A DNA stretch of 64,000 nt from Loktanella sp. SALINAS62 (GCF_018263905.1 NZ_JAAFZU010000002.1:1-64000), one strand, 5' to 3'; numbered from the stretch's first letter, positions 27,694 through 37,079 are shown. Program-made: numbers and translations. The notes: generated from the letters alone by a model not told the origin.

Positions 27694-28629
27694 ATGACCC
27701 AGCTTCTGACCCGTGATGGAACCGCCCTGTCGCCGTTGACCTTCGGCACGATGCAATTCGGTGGCGACGCCGATGCCACCGCCAGCCGCGCGATGTTCGA
27801 TGCCGCGCGCGCAGCGGGGATCAACCATTTTGACACCGCCGTCGGCTATACCGGCGGCGCGTCCGAACGCCTGATCGGCCCCATGATCGCCGCCGACCGT
27901 GACGCGCTGTATCTGGCGACCAAGGTGGCTTATGCCGGTGGTGCGGGCCGCGCCAACATCCTGTCGATGTTCGACACCTGCCGCAGCCAGTTGGGGCTGG
28001 ACAGCGTCGATCTGCTGTATCTGCACCGCTTCGATCCCGACACGCCGCTTTCCGAAACGTTTGAAACGATGGCCCGCCTGCAATCCGATGGCGCGATCCG
28101 GCACATCGGCGTGTCCAACTATGCCGCCTGGCAGGTGATGAAGGCGCAGGCCATTTGCGCCACCCTTGGCACCCGGATCGACGTGATCCAGCCGATGTAC
28201 AACCTTGTCAAACGACAGGCAGAGGTTGAAATCCTGCCGATGGCAGCCGATCAGGATATCCTCGCCTGCACCTATTCGCCACTGGGCGGCGGGCTGCTGA
28301 CCGGCAAATATGCCCGTGGCGAAAACGGTCGCCTGCGCACCAACGACATGTATGCAGCACGCTATGGCCGCGACTGGATGCACAGCGCCGCCACGGCCAT
28401 GACCGATATCGCCCGCGACGTCGGCACTCACCCCGCGACCCTTGCAGTAGCGTGGGTGGCCCGGCATGCAACCCGCCCTTCGCCCATCGTGTCGGGCAAA
28501 TCGGTCGGACAGCTTGCGCCGTCGCTGGATGCCAACACCTACACCATGTCCGACGCGCTTTATGATCGGATCACGGCGCTGTCACCGACCCCGCCCCCCG
28601 CCACCGACCGGCTAGAGGAAGCGACATGA
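27694..28629 (+). CDS. Aldo/keto reductase
   Basis: A 311-residue (alpha/beta)8-barrel NADPH oxidoreductase. The tetrad is visible: Asp and Tyr in HFDTAVGYTGGASERLIG, Lys in LATKVAY, His in LYLHRFD. The C-terminal cofactor region is GKSVGQLAPSLDANTY. Starts at 27679 and 27694 are both possible and neither has a strong binding site; homologues begin near MTQLLTRDG. The FAD oxidoreductase gene follows with an ATGA overlap, which suggests a shared pathway, perhaps carbohydrate or amino-acid derivative turnover. Confidence 0.87.
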   Translation: MTQLLTRDGTALSPLTFGTMQFGGDADATASRAMFDAARAAGINHFDTAVGYTGGASERLIGPMIAADRDALYLATKVAYAGGAGRANILSMFDTCRSQLGLDSVDLLYLHRFDPDTPLSETFETMARLQSDGAIRHIGVSNYAAWQVMKAQAICATLGTRIDVIQPMYNLVKRQAEVEILPMAADQDILACTYSPLGGGLLTGKYARGENGRLRTNDMYAARYGRDWMHSAATAMTDIARDVGTHPATLAVAWVARHATRPSPIVSGKSVGQLAPSLDANTYTMSDALYDRITALSPTPPPATDRLEEAT

Positions 28630-29699
28630 CTGATTTCATCGTGATCGGCGGCGGCATCGCCGGATTGTCGGCAGCAGCGGAACTGGCCACACTGGGCCAT
28701 GTGACCGTGCTGGAACGCGAACCCCAGACCGGCTACCACAGCTCTGGCCGGTCGGCGGCGCTGTTCGAACAGAACTATGGCAAACCCACGACACGCGCCC
28801 TGAACCGCGCCAGCCGCGACACGCATGCCGCAATGAGTGTGCTGTCACCGCGCGGTCTGATGATTGTCGGGCAGGCGCACGAAACGGATCAGTTCGCCGC
28901 CGATATGGCCGACATGGATCTGCGCCGGATCGATATGACGGACGCCCGCGCGATGGTACCGATCCTGTCGGACGCGATCACCGATGCGGCCTATTTCGAC
29001 GGCGCACAGGACATCGATACCGATTTGCTGATGCAGACATGGATCAAGTCGATCCGCGCCAGCGGCGGGGTGGTGCGGACCGGCATTGACGTCACCGCCA
29101 TCACGCGCACCACGTCGGGCTGGCAGGTGAACATCGGCGCGGACGACGTGCTGGCAGCACCCGTGCTGATCAACGCTGCGGGCGCCTGGGCCGACCGGAT
29201 CGCAGACCTGGCTGGCATTGCACCGTTGGGATTGCAGGCGCTCCGCCGTTCGATGGCCCGTCTGGCCGCACCTGGCGGGCATGATGTCCGCGCCTGGCCG
29301 ATGATCTTTGGACCCGGCGAATCCTGGTATGCGAAACCCGACGCGGGTGCCCTGCTTGTCTCTCCGGCAGAAGAGGACCCGGTCGAACCGATGGACGCCT
29401 GGCCCGACGACATGGTGCTGGCCGAAGGTCTGGCGCGCTATCAGGATGCGGTTACGGTCGCGGTCACACGCCCGATCGCCACATGGGCCGGGCTGCGGAC
29501 CTTTGCACCCGACAGGTCACTTGTACTGGGCCGCGACACTGCCGACCCCAGTTTTATCTGGTGCGCCGGACAGGGGGGATACGGCGTGCAATCATCGCCT
29601 GCCGCCGGACGCCATATCGCGGATGTGGTCGCGGAACGCGCGCCTGCCATCGGCGCCGACGTTGCCGCACAACTGGCTCCGGCGCGGTTCAACCGCTAG
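28626..29699 (+). CDS. FAD-dependent oxidoreductase (DAO family)
   Basis: A 357-residue flavoprotein related to D-amino-acid dehydrogenases and glycine/sarcosine oxidases. The FAD-binding GxGxxG is at the N-terminus (VIGGGIAGLSAAAELA), with HSSGRSAALFEQNYG after it and the closing FAD contact in FIWCAGQGGYGVQ. The substrate is unknown; a secondary amine or D-amino acid is the usual guess. It overlaps the aldo/keto reductase gene and converges on a Hint-domain gene, with a repeat copy between. Confidence 0.87.
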   Translation: MTDFIVIGGGIAGLSAAAELATLGHVTVLEREPQTGYHSSGRSAALFEQNYGKPTTRALNRASRDTHAAMSVLSPRGLMIVGQAHETDQFAADMADMDLRRIDMTDARAMVPILSDAITDAAYFDGAQDIDTDLLMQTWIKSIRASGGVVRTGIDVTAITRTTSGWQVNIGADDVLAAPVLINAAGAWADRIADLAGIAPLGLQALRRSMARLAAPGGHDVRAWPMIFGPGESWYAKPDAGALLVSPAEEDPVEPMDAWPDDMVLAEGLARYQDAVTVAVTRPIATWAGLRTFAPDRSLVLGRDTADPSFIWCAGQGGYGVQSSPAAGRHIADVVAERAPAIGADVAAQLAPARFNR

Positions 29700-29765
29700 G
29701 GCTTCTTCTTGCCATAAATATCCCGGGGGAGTCCGCAGGACGGGGGCTGGCCCCCACCTGACCGC
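29700..29765 (-). repeat. Interspersed repeat copy C, between convergent genes
   Basis: On the minus strand: GGGGGCCAGCCCCC palindrome, CCTGCGGACTCCCCCGGG, then ATATTTATGGCAAGAAGAAG (ending near 29702). Oriented like the minus-strand Hint gene and placed directly after its stop. Core of the GAAGAAG subtype, shared with copies E and F. Confidence 0.85.
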
Positions 29766-29768
29766 AGG

Positions 29769-30803
29769 TCAGGCCACGCAGGCCATCAGTTCCCAGCTGC
29801 GCAACGTCGTGAACGCTGCATCGTGGCTGTGCCCGCCGACCCGCAGTTCCGGAAACAGGGTAAACAGCTCTGCGCGGGCATCGGGCGACATGGTCGCGAT
29901 CACTTCTTCACCGGGGTGAAAGCTTTCGGTTGCCGCACCTTCGGCAAAGATGACCTCGTGCCGATCAAAAACGAGTTGAACATACGTGATTTCGGACAGG
30001 CCACTGTCGACATAGACCTGCTCGAACGTGGCGGCCATGGATTTTGCGCGGATGAATACCGCGTCTTCCCCGAACAGCAGCGGCACCCTGATGCTTTGAT
30101 ACAGCATCCGGTGCTGTGGGCTGACCCACAGATTGCGTTGCGGCAGACCAAATCCCATGGCACCCGCCTGAATGCAGACCGGCCAAAGCTTGCGGTTATG
30201 CCGCAGGTCGTCCCCCTTGATGCGGCGGCTGTGGATCATGCGGACCGGTCGTGCGTCACCATCCCATGTCGTGACCAGATCACCGACCCGCAAGTCATCG
30301 ATCAGTCGCGCACCATCCGGCGTGTCGATCAGCGTGCCCGCGGTCAGGCAGATCGGCACCGCATCGACATCCCACGCCGTGTCCAGCCGGTGGCCGTGGG
30401 CATCGAACACGATGCTGTCACCGATGGGTGGCGTCAGGGCGGTGGCCACATGGCCGACCGCCGGCCCGTCCAGCGCGGTGAGCGGGCTTGCCAACGCATA
30501 AAACGACGCCACGCCGCCCGTGGCTATCGCATCTATCAGGGCAATCGCGCGGCCGCCCTGTCCCGGATCCGCCAGTGGAACGCTCAGATCAAACATGAAC
30601 CAGCCCGTTTCGGTGTCGACCACAGGCGCCACATCGGCCAATGTGACAACCTGCATCACATGACCATCAACATGATAAAACGCGATTGAAAATTGCGCGA
30701 TCCGATCCATATCGGAATAGTCAGCGACGACCTTCACTTTGCCCGCGCTGGGTGTCGTCAATGCTATCGCCGTGGGGTATGTGATCGTCGAAACGAAAGC
30801 CAT
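29769..30803 (-). CDS. Hint-domain protein (apparently active)
   Basis: A 344-residue protein. Residues 1-145 form a beta-rich N-terminal part of unknown function (TYPTAIALTTPSAGKVKV, FDLSVPLADPGQGG). Residues about 150-315 are a Hint (Hedgehog/intein) domain: splicing-type Cys152 in CLTAGTLIDTPDG, LRVGDLVTTWDG, the SPQHRM block with His231, and FDRHEVIFAEG. All the usual catalytic positions are present, so self-cleavage or thioester chemistry is possible. There is no signal peptide. A strong CGGAGGA site precedes the ATG at 30803. Rhodobacteraceae carry many such proteins; their role is unclear. Confidence 0.85.
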   Translation of the reverse strand: MAFVSTITYPTAIALTTPSAGKVKVVADYSDMDRIAQFSIAFYHVDGHVMQVVTLADVAPVVDTETGWFMFDLSVPLADPGQGGRAIALIDAIATGGVASFYALASPLTALDGPAVGHVATALTPPIGDSIVFDAHGHRLDTAWDVDAVPICLTAGTLIDTPDGARLIDDLRVGDLVTTWDGDARPVRMIHSRRIKGDDLRHNRKLWPVCIQAGAMGFGLPQRNLWVSPQHRMLYQSIRVPLLFGEDAVFIRAKSMAATFEQVYVDSGLSEITYVQLVFDRHEVIFAEGAATESFHPGEEVIATMSPDARAELFTLFPELRVGGHSHDAAFTTLRSWELMACVA

Positions 30804-30893
30804 TTTTTTATCCTCCGGGCGATTGCGTGTGATGACAGCATCGACCAGACAGGTGGCTTGCGGATGTTCCGCATTGGGAAAGATTAAGGCAGC

Positions 30894-31253
30894 GTGACCC
30901 AGACTCCACCGCCCGATGGGCCAAAGCGGACACCGCGCTTTCTAACCCCGAAAATGCGCGAACGCGCGCGGTTGGAACGTCAGTTCACATGGTTGCGCCG
31001 TTATAGCCCAACGCTGGGGCGCGTGGTCCAGACCATCACCCGTCCCGGTTGGACTCTGGTCCGTGTGCCCGTTGGCATGATGTTCATATTGGGCGGTATT
31101 CTGGCCATTCTCCCGATCTTTGGGCTATGGATGATCCCGGTCGGCCTGTTGCTGCTGGCCGTCGATGTGCCACGACTGCGCCGCCCTGTCGCCACGGCTG
31201 TCATTCGGATGCGCCGTCGCGCGGAACGCTGGAAATCACGCCGGAAAGACTGA
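30894..31253 (+). CDS. Small two-helix membrane protein
   Basis: A 119-residue protein: a basic N-terminal arm (about 1-45), two close hydrophobic helices (VRVPVGMMFILGGILAILPI and FGLWMIPVGLLLLAVDV, about 57-94) and a basic tail with RMRRRAERWKSRRKD. The RPGW motif and the helix pair recall the PGPGW transmembrane family, but I cannot be sure of the membership. The start is a GTG at 30894. Its stop codon lies within a perfect 20-bp palindrome. Confidence 0.65.
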   Translation: MTQTPPPDGPKRTPRFLTPKMRERARLERQFTWLRRYSPTLGRVVQTITRPGWTLVRVPVGMMFILGGILAILPIFGLWMIPVGLLLLAVDVPRLRRPVATAVIRMRRRAERWKSRRKD

Positions 31254-31270
31254 TTGCCAATTGGCAATCA
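31251..31270. repeat. Perfect 20-bp palindrome overlapping a stop codon
   Basis: TGATTGCCAA followed directly by its exact reverse complement TTGGCAATCA. The first three bases are the stop codon of the small membrane protein gene. There is no loop, so as RNA it would only fold poorly; as DNA it is a symmetric protein-binding site candidate. Confidence 0.8.
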
Positions 31271-31288
31271 GGCCAAAAATACGGCAAC

Positions 31289-31321
31289 AACAAGGGGTCA
31301 AATTGAATTTAACCCCTTGTT
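31289..31321 (-). terminator. Terminator-like hairpin after the FAD/GcvT gene
   Basis: AACAAGGGGT (31289-31298) and ACCCCTTGTT (31312-31321) form a perfect 10-bp stem with a 13-base loop. It lies 12 bases beyond the stop of the minus-strand gene at 31334 and also follows the plus-strand membrane-protein gene. Confidence 0.65.
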
Positions 31322-31333
31322 AATAATCACTTA

Positions 31334-33841
31334 TCAGGCCGATGCATCCTTGCGGATCGTCTCGTTTTTGGGATCATACGGGCTGTCTTCGACAATTTCG
31401 CAGTGCCACAGCTTGTCGAACATCTTGACCTGCAACTTGGTCCCGACAGCGGCATGATCTGGATTGACGTAGCCCATGCCGATGCTTTTGCCGAAATGCA
31501 CCGAATAGCCGCCCGACGTCAGACGCCCCACACGGGTGTCGCCAGCATACAGCACTTCGCGGCCCCATGGGTCAGCGTCGTCCGGGCCGTCGATCAGCAG
31601 CGTCACGCATATGGACCGGATGCCTTTGGCCTGCATCGCCGCCTTGCCGTGGAAATCCTTGTCCAGATCGACGAAACGCGGCAGGTCCGCTTCCATCGGG
31701 GTCGCGTCGCGGCCCAGTTCGGTGCCAAAGGCGCGGTATGATTTTTCCTGCCGCAACCAGTTCTGCGCCCGTGCGCCGACCAGTTTCATGCCGTGCGGTT
31801 CGCCCGCCTTTTCCAGCAGATCGAACAGGTAGTTCTGCATTTCGATCGGGTGGTGCAGTTCCCAGCCCAACTCTCCGGTATAGGCGACGCGGATCGCGTT
31901 CACCGGGCACATGCCCAGTTCGATGGACCGTGCCGACAGCCACGGGAACCGCTTGTTCGACAGCACGGTGGCGGGGTCCGCGTCCTTGATCACGGCATTC
32001 AGCACGTCGCGGGATTTCGGCCCAGCGATGGCGAATACGCCCCATTGCGTCGTGACGTTCTGCACCTCGATCCGGCCCAATTCGGCTTGCTTGTCTTCGA
32101 CCGCCTTGCGCAGGAAATCGGCGTCATAGGCCGTCCATGCCCCTGCGGACACAAGGTAGAATTCGTCCTCTTTCATCCGCACGATCGTGTATTCGGTGCG
32201 CGTCGTGCCCGCGGCGGTCAGCGCATAGGTCAGGTTGATGCGACCGACCTTTGGCAATTTGTTGGTGGTGAACCAATCAAGGAAAGCTGCCGCACCCGGT
32301 CCTTTGACCACATGCTTGGTGAATGCGGATGCGTCGATCAGGCCGACGCCTTCGCGGATCGCCTTTGCCTCTTCGACGGCGTATTGCCACCAGCCACCAC
32401 GGCGGAATGACCGCGCGTCGTGGTCAAAGTTGTCGGGCGCATCCACCGGGCCGAAATAGTTGGGGCGTTCCCAGCCGTTGACCCATCCGAATTGCGCGCC
32501 GCGCGCTTTTTGCCGGTCGAACGCGGGCACTGTGCGCAGGGGGCGGCAGGCAGGGCGTTCTTCGTCAGGATGGTGAATGATATAGACGTGTTCGTAAGCT
32601 TCTTCGTTCTTGCGGGCCGCCCATTCGGTGGTCATCCAATCGCCATAGCGTTTGGGATCTAGCGACGCCATGTCGATTTCTGCTTCGCCATTGACCATCA
32701 TCTGGGCAAGGTAATAGCCGGTGCCGCCTGCCGCCGTGATCCCAAAGGAAAAGCCTTCGGCCAGCCACATGTTACGCAAACCCGGAGCTGGGCCAACCAG
32801 CGGGTTGCCGTCGGGGGTATAGCAGATCGGGCCGTTGAAATCGTTCTTCAGTCCGCAGTCTTCACACGACGGAATGCGGTGGGCCATCGCCATGTATTGC
32901 TCTTCGATCCGTTCCAGATCGAGTTCGAACAGGTCGGCCCGGAAACTGTCGGGCACGCCGTATTCGAACCGCGCGGGCGCGTGCGGTTCATAGACACCCA
33001 GAATCCAGCCACCGCGTTCTTCGCGGACATAGGATTGCGCGTCGGCGTCGCGGATGACGGGGTGTTCGGGGTTGCCGTTCTGGCGGTACTCGACCAGCGC
33101 AGGGTCGGTATCCATCACGATGAACTGGTGTTCGACGGGAATCGCCGGAATCTTGATGCCCAACATTTTCGCGGTGCGCTGCGCGTGGTTGCCGGATGCC
33201 GTCACGACGTGTTCGGCGGTAATGACGACCTGTTCGTCACTGGGGACCAGATTGCCACCCTTTTCAACCATCTTGGTGCAGGTCACATCCCAGGCCGTGC
33301 CGTTCCATTGGAACCCATCGGCCTGCCATTTGCGAACGATTTCGACGCCGCGCTGGCGCGCACCCTTGGCCATCGCCATCGTCACATCGGCGGGGTTAAT
33401 ATAGCCGTCAGTAATGTGATACAGCGCGCCCTTCAGATCCTCAGTCCGGATCAGCGGCCATTTTTCCTTGATCTGTTCGGGCGTCATGAAAACATACGGC
33501 ACGCCGCAGGTTTCTGCAGTCGATGCGTAAAGCTGGTATTCTTCCATCCGTTCGTCGGTCTGCGCCATCCGCAGGTTGCCCACGACCGCGAACCCCGCAT
33601 TCAACCCGGTTTCTTCTTCCAGTGTCTTGTAGAACCGGATGGAATAATCGTGGATGTGGGTCGTCGCATAGCTCATGTTGAAATAGGGCAGCAGGCCCGC
33701 TGCGTGCCATGTCGAACCCGACGTCAGTTCGTCCCGTTCCAGCAGGACCACATCATCCCAGCCCGCAGCCGCCAGATGATAAGCGATGGACGTGCCGACC
33801 GCACCGCCGCCGACGACCAAAGCTTTGACGTTCGTTTTCAT
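31334..33841 (-). CDS. FAD/GcvT family protein, dimethylglycine/sarcosine dehydrogenase-like
   Basis: An 835-residue enzyme that likely oxidatively demethylates an N-methyl compound and hands the carbon to folate. Residues about 1-380 are a DAO-type FAD domain (VVGGGAVGTSIAYHLAAAG, SGSTWHAAGLLP with the His that carries FAD in relatives), 380-440 the bridging FAO_M domain, and 440-830 the GcvT folate-binding domains (GVGLIDASAFTKHVVKGPGA, YTGELGWELHHP, then RVGRLTSGGYSVHFGKSIG). Roseobacters have many paralogues used for glycine betaine, choline and related osmolytes, so the exact substrate is open. It starts at 33841 behind AAGGGGCGCAGCC and stands alone. Confidence 0.87.
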   Translation of the reverse strand: MKTNVKALVVGGGAVGTSIAYHLAAAGWDDVVLLERDELTSGSTWHAAGLLPYFNMSYATTHIHDYSIRFYKTLEEETGLNAGFAVVGNLRMAQTDERMEEYQLYASTAETCGVPYVFMTPEQIKEKWPLIRTEDLKGALYHITDGYINPADVTMAMAKGARQRGVEIVRKWQADGFQWNGTAWDVTCTKMVEKGGNLVPSDEQVVITAEHVVTASGNHAQRTAKMLGIKIPAIPVEHQFIVMDTDPALVEYRQNGNPEHPVIRDADAQSYVREERGGWILGVYEPHAPARFEYGVPDSFRADLFELDLERIEEQYMAMAHRIPSCEDCGLKNDFNGPICYTPDGNPLVGPAPGLRNMWLAEGFSFGITAAGGTGYYLAQMMVNGEAEIDMASLDPKRYGDWMTTEWAARKNEEAYEHVYIIHHPDEERPACRPLRTVPAFDRQKARGAQFGWVNGWERPNYFGPVDAPDNFDHDARSFRRGGWWQYAVEEAKAIREGVGLIDASAFTKHVVKGPGAAAFLDWFTTNKLPKVGRINLTYALTAAGTTRTEYTIVRMKEDEFYLVSAGAWTAYDADFLRKAVEDKQAELGRIEVQNVTTQWGVFAIAGPKSRDVLNAVIKDADPATVLSNKRFPWLSARSIELGMCPVNAIRVAYTGELGWELHHPIEMQNYLFDLLEKAGEPHGMKLVGARAQNWLRQEKSYRAFGTELGRDATPMEADLPRFVDLDKDFHGKAAMQAKGIRSICVTLLIDGPDDADPWGREVLYAGDTRVGRLTSGGYSVHFGKSIGMGYVNPDHAAVGTKLQVKMFDKLWHCEIVEDSPYDPKNETIRKDASA

Positions 33842-34004
33842 GGCTGCGCCCCTTGCTAATATTCACGCCACATATGCCCCACGCGGGATGGGCGCGCGGG
33901 AATGATCCGACGGATTTTGGTAGGAAACCGACCTCGTGTCTGATCTGACGTTTGCCGTGGCGGCGTGACGGGGTATACCTTGGGTCAAATTGCAGGGGGA
34001 CCAT

Positions 34005-34643
34005 ATGGACCGGGACCAGTTTATCACGCTTGCGGGTCCGACGCTGTTCCATGCAACGCTGGTGACCAACCTGCCCAGCATCGCTGCACGCGGCCTGATC
34101 CGCCCGGCCGAAGCGGCACGCCGCGTCGGTTTGAAACCCGCCGATCTGGCATTGCGCCGCACGCCCGAAACCATCGTCAGCCCCGAAGGCCCGGTCACGC
34201 TTAATCACCAATGTCCCCTGTGCGCGGGCGAGGGGAAGGATTTCCTGACTGGCGGCACCCTGCGCGACTGGGCGATGCAATTGGACGAGCGTATCTTCTT
34301 CTGGCCCCATCGTGCGCGTCACGCCTTTGTCGAAAGCCTGTCGGACCTAGGCGATCTGATATTGCTGCAGATCGACAGCGGACGGATGTTCGACGCGGCA
34401 AAGGACCATCTGTTCCTTGCGCCGATCAACACGGGTGCTGCGGTGCGCAGGCCCAGCGTGCGGGGGTTGTGGATTTACAGCCCCGCCACGGGAAGCGTCG
34501 ACCGGTTCCGTAACAACCGCATCCGCCGAAATCTGTGCAAATCGCCAGATACCGCGGCAGAGGTCAGCCTGACCTGCGACGTGCCGCTGGATATGCTGAC
34601 AGACCTGCTGGTCGATCCCTCTGTTCTGGATGTTGTCCGCTGA
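34005..34643 (+). CDS. DUF7002-like protein, possible ADP-ribosyltransferase fold
   Basis: A 212-residue cytoplasmic protein. LFHATLVTNLPSIAARGLIRP near the N-terminus has the H-x-T ... NLPSI ... GL pattern seen in DUF7002 proteins and, more distantly, in DarT-like ADP-ribosyltransferases. Further blocks are ERIFFWPHRARHAFVESL and LLQIDSGRMFDAAKDHLFLAPINTG. A CPLC pair lies at about residues 69-72. The start is ATG 34005 after AGGGGGACC; a TTG five codons earlier is less likely. No antitoxin or partner gene is adjacent. Family call from memory; activity is inference. Confidence 0.55.
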   Translation: MDRDQFITLAGPTLFHATLVTNLPSIAARGLIRPAEAARRVGLKPADLALRRTPETIVSPEGPVTLNHQCPLCAGEGKDFLTGGTLRDWAMQLDERIFFWPHRARHAFVESLSDLGDLILLQIDSGRMFDAAKDHLFLAPINTGAAVRRPSVRGLWIYSPATGSVDRFRNNRIRRNLCKSPDTAAEVSLTCDVPLDMLTDLLVDPSVLDVVR

Positions 34644-34701
34644 TCCGCTTGCCCCGGTTTGCGGCGCCGCCTAGAACCTGTTGAAAGGGGGAACCGCGCC
34701 T

Positions 34702-35544
34702 ATGTTGATCTGCAATACCGTCGCTGACATGCGGGCTGCCGTGTCCGACCTGCGGGTTCCTGGCAGCGTTGGGCTGGTCACCACAATGGGTGCGCTGCAC
34801 GCGGGGCACATGGCGCTGGTGGCTGCGGCACGGGCAGATCACCCGTCGGTCGTGGCAACGATTTTCGTCAATCCGACGCAATTCGGTGATCCTGCCGATC
34901 TGGACAAATATCCCCGCACCGAAGACACCGATCTGGCGATGCTGCGGGCTGCGGGTGTCGACGCCGTGTTCATGCCCGATGTGGCGACGATGTATCCCGA
35001 CGGTGCGGAAACCATCGTGGAAACGACTGAATTGGCGCATGTTCTGCATGGCGCCGTGCGACCCGGCCATTTTCGCGGCGTCGCAACCGTCGTGACCAAA
35101 CTGTTCAACATCATTGGCGCGGATGCCGCCTATTTCGGGGAAAAGGATTACCAGCAGCTTGCGGTAATCCGGCGCATGGTGGCGGACCTTTATACACCCG
35201 TTGCGGTGCATGGCGTGACAACAGTGCGCGAACCCGACGGGCTGGCGATGTCGTCACGCAACATGCGGCTGACCCCTGCGGACCGTGCCGCAGCCCCCGT
35301 ATTGCATCAGGCGCTGACGGATGCCGCCGCCGTTCTGCGCGCTGGCGGCACGGTTGCTGACGCGCGGCAGGCAATCCACGACCGGCTTGCCACGGCGCCG
35401 CGCGCCCAGCTTGAAGGGTTGGATTTCGTCGATGCGGCCACATTCGCCCCCGTCGATGGTGCCCCGCGCGGCACCATTGGCATCATGATCAGCGCCCACT
35501 TCGGGGACATCCTGCTGATCGACCAAAAGGAGATCGAGACATGA
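34702..35544 (+). CDS. panC: Pantoate-beta-alanine ligase
   Basis: Joins pantoate and beta-alanine with ATP to give pantothenate, the coenzyme A precursor. The 280-residue protein has the nucleotidyltransferase HxGH motif in [31 protein letters not shown], the [10 protein letters not shown]-type central block and the KMSKS-like LAMSSRN. The start is ATG 34702 (GGGGGA upstream); the frame opens with a TTG seven codons earlier. Its stop overlaps panB. The coenzyme A gene coaBC lies about 10 kb away. Confidence 0.95.
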   Translation: MLICNTVADMRAAVSDLRVPGSVGLVTTMGALHAGHMALVAAARADHPSVVATIFVNPTQFGDPADLDKYPRTEDTDLAMLRAAGVDAVFMPDVATMYPDGAETIVETTELAHVLHGAVRPGHFRGVATVVTKLFNIIGADAAYFGEKDYQQLAVIRRMVADLYTPVAVHGVTTVREPDGLAMSSRNMRLTPADRAAAPVLHQALTDAAAVLRAGGTVADARQAIHDRLATAPRAQLEGLDFVDAATFAPVDGAPRGTIGIMISAHFGDILLIDQKEIET

Positions 35545-36350
35545 GCACCCAAGCCCCCATCCGGCGCAACACCGTGCCGCAGATTGCGGCCCGCAAAGGC
35601 GGCGACCCTATCGTGTCGCTGACCAGCTACCACGCGCATACCGCCGCCATCGTGGATAAATTTGCGGACTTCATTCTGGTAGGTGACAGTCTGGGCATGG
35701 TGATGCACGGCATGGACAGCACCGTGGGCGTGCCGCTGGACCTGATGATCATGCACGGCAAGGCGGTTGTGCGCGGCACGCAAAAGGCCCTGATCGTCGT
35801 CGACATGCCCTTTGGCAGCTACGAAGAATCGCCCAAGGTCGCGTTCCGCAACGCCGCCAAGATCATGAAGGAAACAGGCTGCGGCGCGGTCAAACTGGAA
35901 GGCGGCGCGCGCATGGCGAAAACCATCCATTTCCTTGTCGAACGCGGCGTGCCCGTGATGGCGCATACCGGACTGACCCCACAATCGTCGCACGTCATGG
36001 GCGGGTTCAAAACGCAGGGCCGTGACGAATCGACGTGGGACGCGCACCGCGAAGACGCCCGCGCCGTGGCCGAAGCCGGTGCCTTTGCCGTGGTGCTGGA
36101 AGGCATGGTCGAACCGCTGGCCGCGCAGATCACCACCGAAATTGACATTCCAACCATCGGAATCGGCGCGTCGGTGCACTGCGACGGCCAGATCCTCGTG
36201 CTGGAAGACATGCTGGGTCTGAACCCGTGGACGCCAAAATTCGTCAAGGTCTATGGCCAGCTTGGTCCGATGATCGAAGATTCTGTCCGCCGCTACGCCG
36301 AAGACGTCAAAAACCGCGCCTTTCCAACCGAAGACGAGGTGTACCGCTGA
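35541..36350 (+). CDS. panB: 3-methyl-2-oxobutanoate hydroxymethyltransferase
   Basis: Adds a hydroxymethyl group from methylene-THF to ketoisovalerate, the committed step to pantoate. The 269-residue TIM barrel shows [47 protein letters not shown] with the substrate-binding Lys/Glu, and [15 protein letters not shown]. It follows panC with an ATGA overlap, forming a two-gene pantothenate operon. Confidence 0.95.
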   Translation: MSTQAPIRRNTVPQIAARKGGDPIVSLTSYHAHTAAIVDKFADFILVGDSLGMVMHGMDSTVGVPLDLMIMHGKAVVRGTQKALIVVDMPFGSYEESPKVAFRNAAKIMKETGCGAVKLEGGARMAKTIHFLVERGVPVMAHTGLTPQSSHVMGGFKTQGRDESTWDAHREDARAVAEAGAFAVVLEGMVEPLAAQITTEIDIPTIGIGASVHCDGQILVLEDMLGLNPWTPKFVKVYGQLGPMIEDSVRRYAEDVKNRAFPTEDEVYR

Positions 36351-36540
36351 GTCCCACGCGCAACACATTTCCGCATCAGCCAGCAGCATAACCGTATGAT
36401 TTCAGTACGTTATCGAACATGCGCGCGTGACGTTCGCCGTCAACGCGTCCGCTGGTGACGATTGTGCCTTATTTCTGCCGCACTCATGCCTATACTTAGC
36501 CACGGTACCGCACGTCAGAGGCGGGCCGAGGAGAGCAGTG

Positions 36541-36687
36541 ATGAAACGCACCACCCTGATTGCGGTGGCTGCCGCTTTGGGTCTAACGGCCTGCGCGCAG
36601 CCCATGCCGGTATCCAGCCGGGCCGATAACGACATGCTGCGGTTTTCAACCCGCAACTACATCGCCGTGGTCGAAGGCGTCCAGTAA
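36541..36687 (+). CDS. Very small lipoprotein
   Basis: A 48-residue product with a lipoprotein signal (KRTTLIAVAAALGLTAC, lipobox LTAC) and about 30 mature residues (AQPMPVSSRADNDML, RFSTRNYIAVVEGVQ). A very good ribosome binding site (GAGGAGAGCAGTG) precedes the ATG, and a hairpin follows the stop, which support a real gene despite the size. Function unknown; small anchored lipoproteins often act as envelope tethers or entericidin-like factors. Confidence 0.6.
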   Translation: MKRTTLIAVAAALGLTACAQPMPVSSRADNDMLRFSTRNYIAVVEGVQ

Positions 36688-36710
36688 TCTTGAGATAAAG
36701 CCCAAGCAAA

Positions 36711-36728
36711 GGGCCGCCGAAGCGGCCC
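36711..36728 (-). terminator. Hairpin between two convergent lipoprotein genes
   Basis: GGGCCGC (36711-36717), tetraloop CGAA on the plus strand (TTCG on the minus), GCGGCCC (36722-36728). On the minus strand it is followed by TTTGCTT. It sits 9 bases past the stop of the minus-strand lipoprotein gene. Confidence 0.65.
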
Positions 36729-36737
36729 CGATGCGGG

Positions 36738-37049
36738 TCAGGCGTCGTCTGACGACGAGTCGGTATCGGCGGGCGGCGGTGGTGGCACCACCCCACTGAC
36801 AACACCGATTTCAACCGGCGGCGGTGCCATACCGTTGGTGCTGGGGCGCGGCGTGACAGTCCCACCGTCCAGCGACCGCGATGTGATCGGGTCCGGGCCC
36901 GGCAGCGGCACCGCAGGCGGCATGGTCGCAGAAAGCGGCGCATTCGACTGTGACCCCACAATCAGGCGTCCGTCAAACGGGGTCGGCTGCACTTCTGCGC
37001 AGGCGGTTGTCAGTGCAAGCAGGCCGATGGCCGTAAGCTGTCGTTTCAT
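36738..37049 (-). CDS. Proline-rich lipoprotein
   Basis: A 103-residue predicted lipoprotein: signal KRQLTAIGLLALTTAC with lipobox, then a low-complexity mature part rich in Pro, Ser and Thr (AVPLPGPDPI, TPRPSTNGMAPPP, VVPPPPPADTDSSSDDA) and an acidic C-terminus. It has no recognisable domain. It has an AGGAG-like site upstream of 37049 and ends near a shared terminator. A possible cell-envelope spacer or tether; function unknown. Confidence 0.68.
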   Translation of the reverse strand: MKRQLTAIGLLALTTACAEVQPTPFDGRLIVGSQSNAPLSATMPPAVPLPGPDPITSRSLDGGTVTPRPSTNGMAPPPVEIGVVSGVVPPPPPADTDSSSDDA

Positions 37050-37079
37050 GCAATTCTCCGGTGGCTTTGAATAATCATA

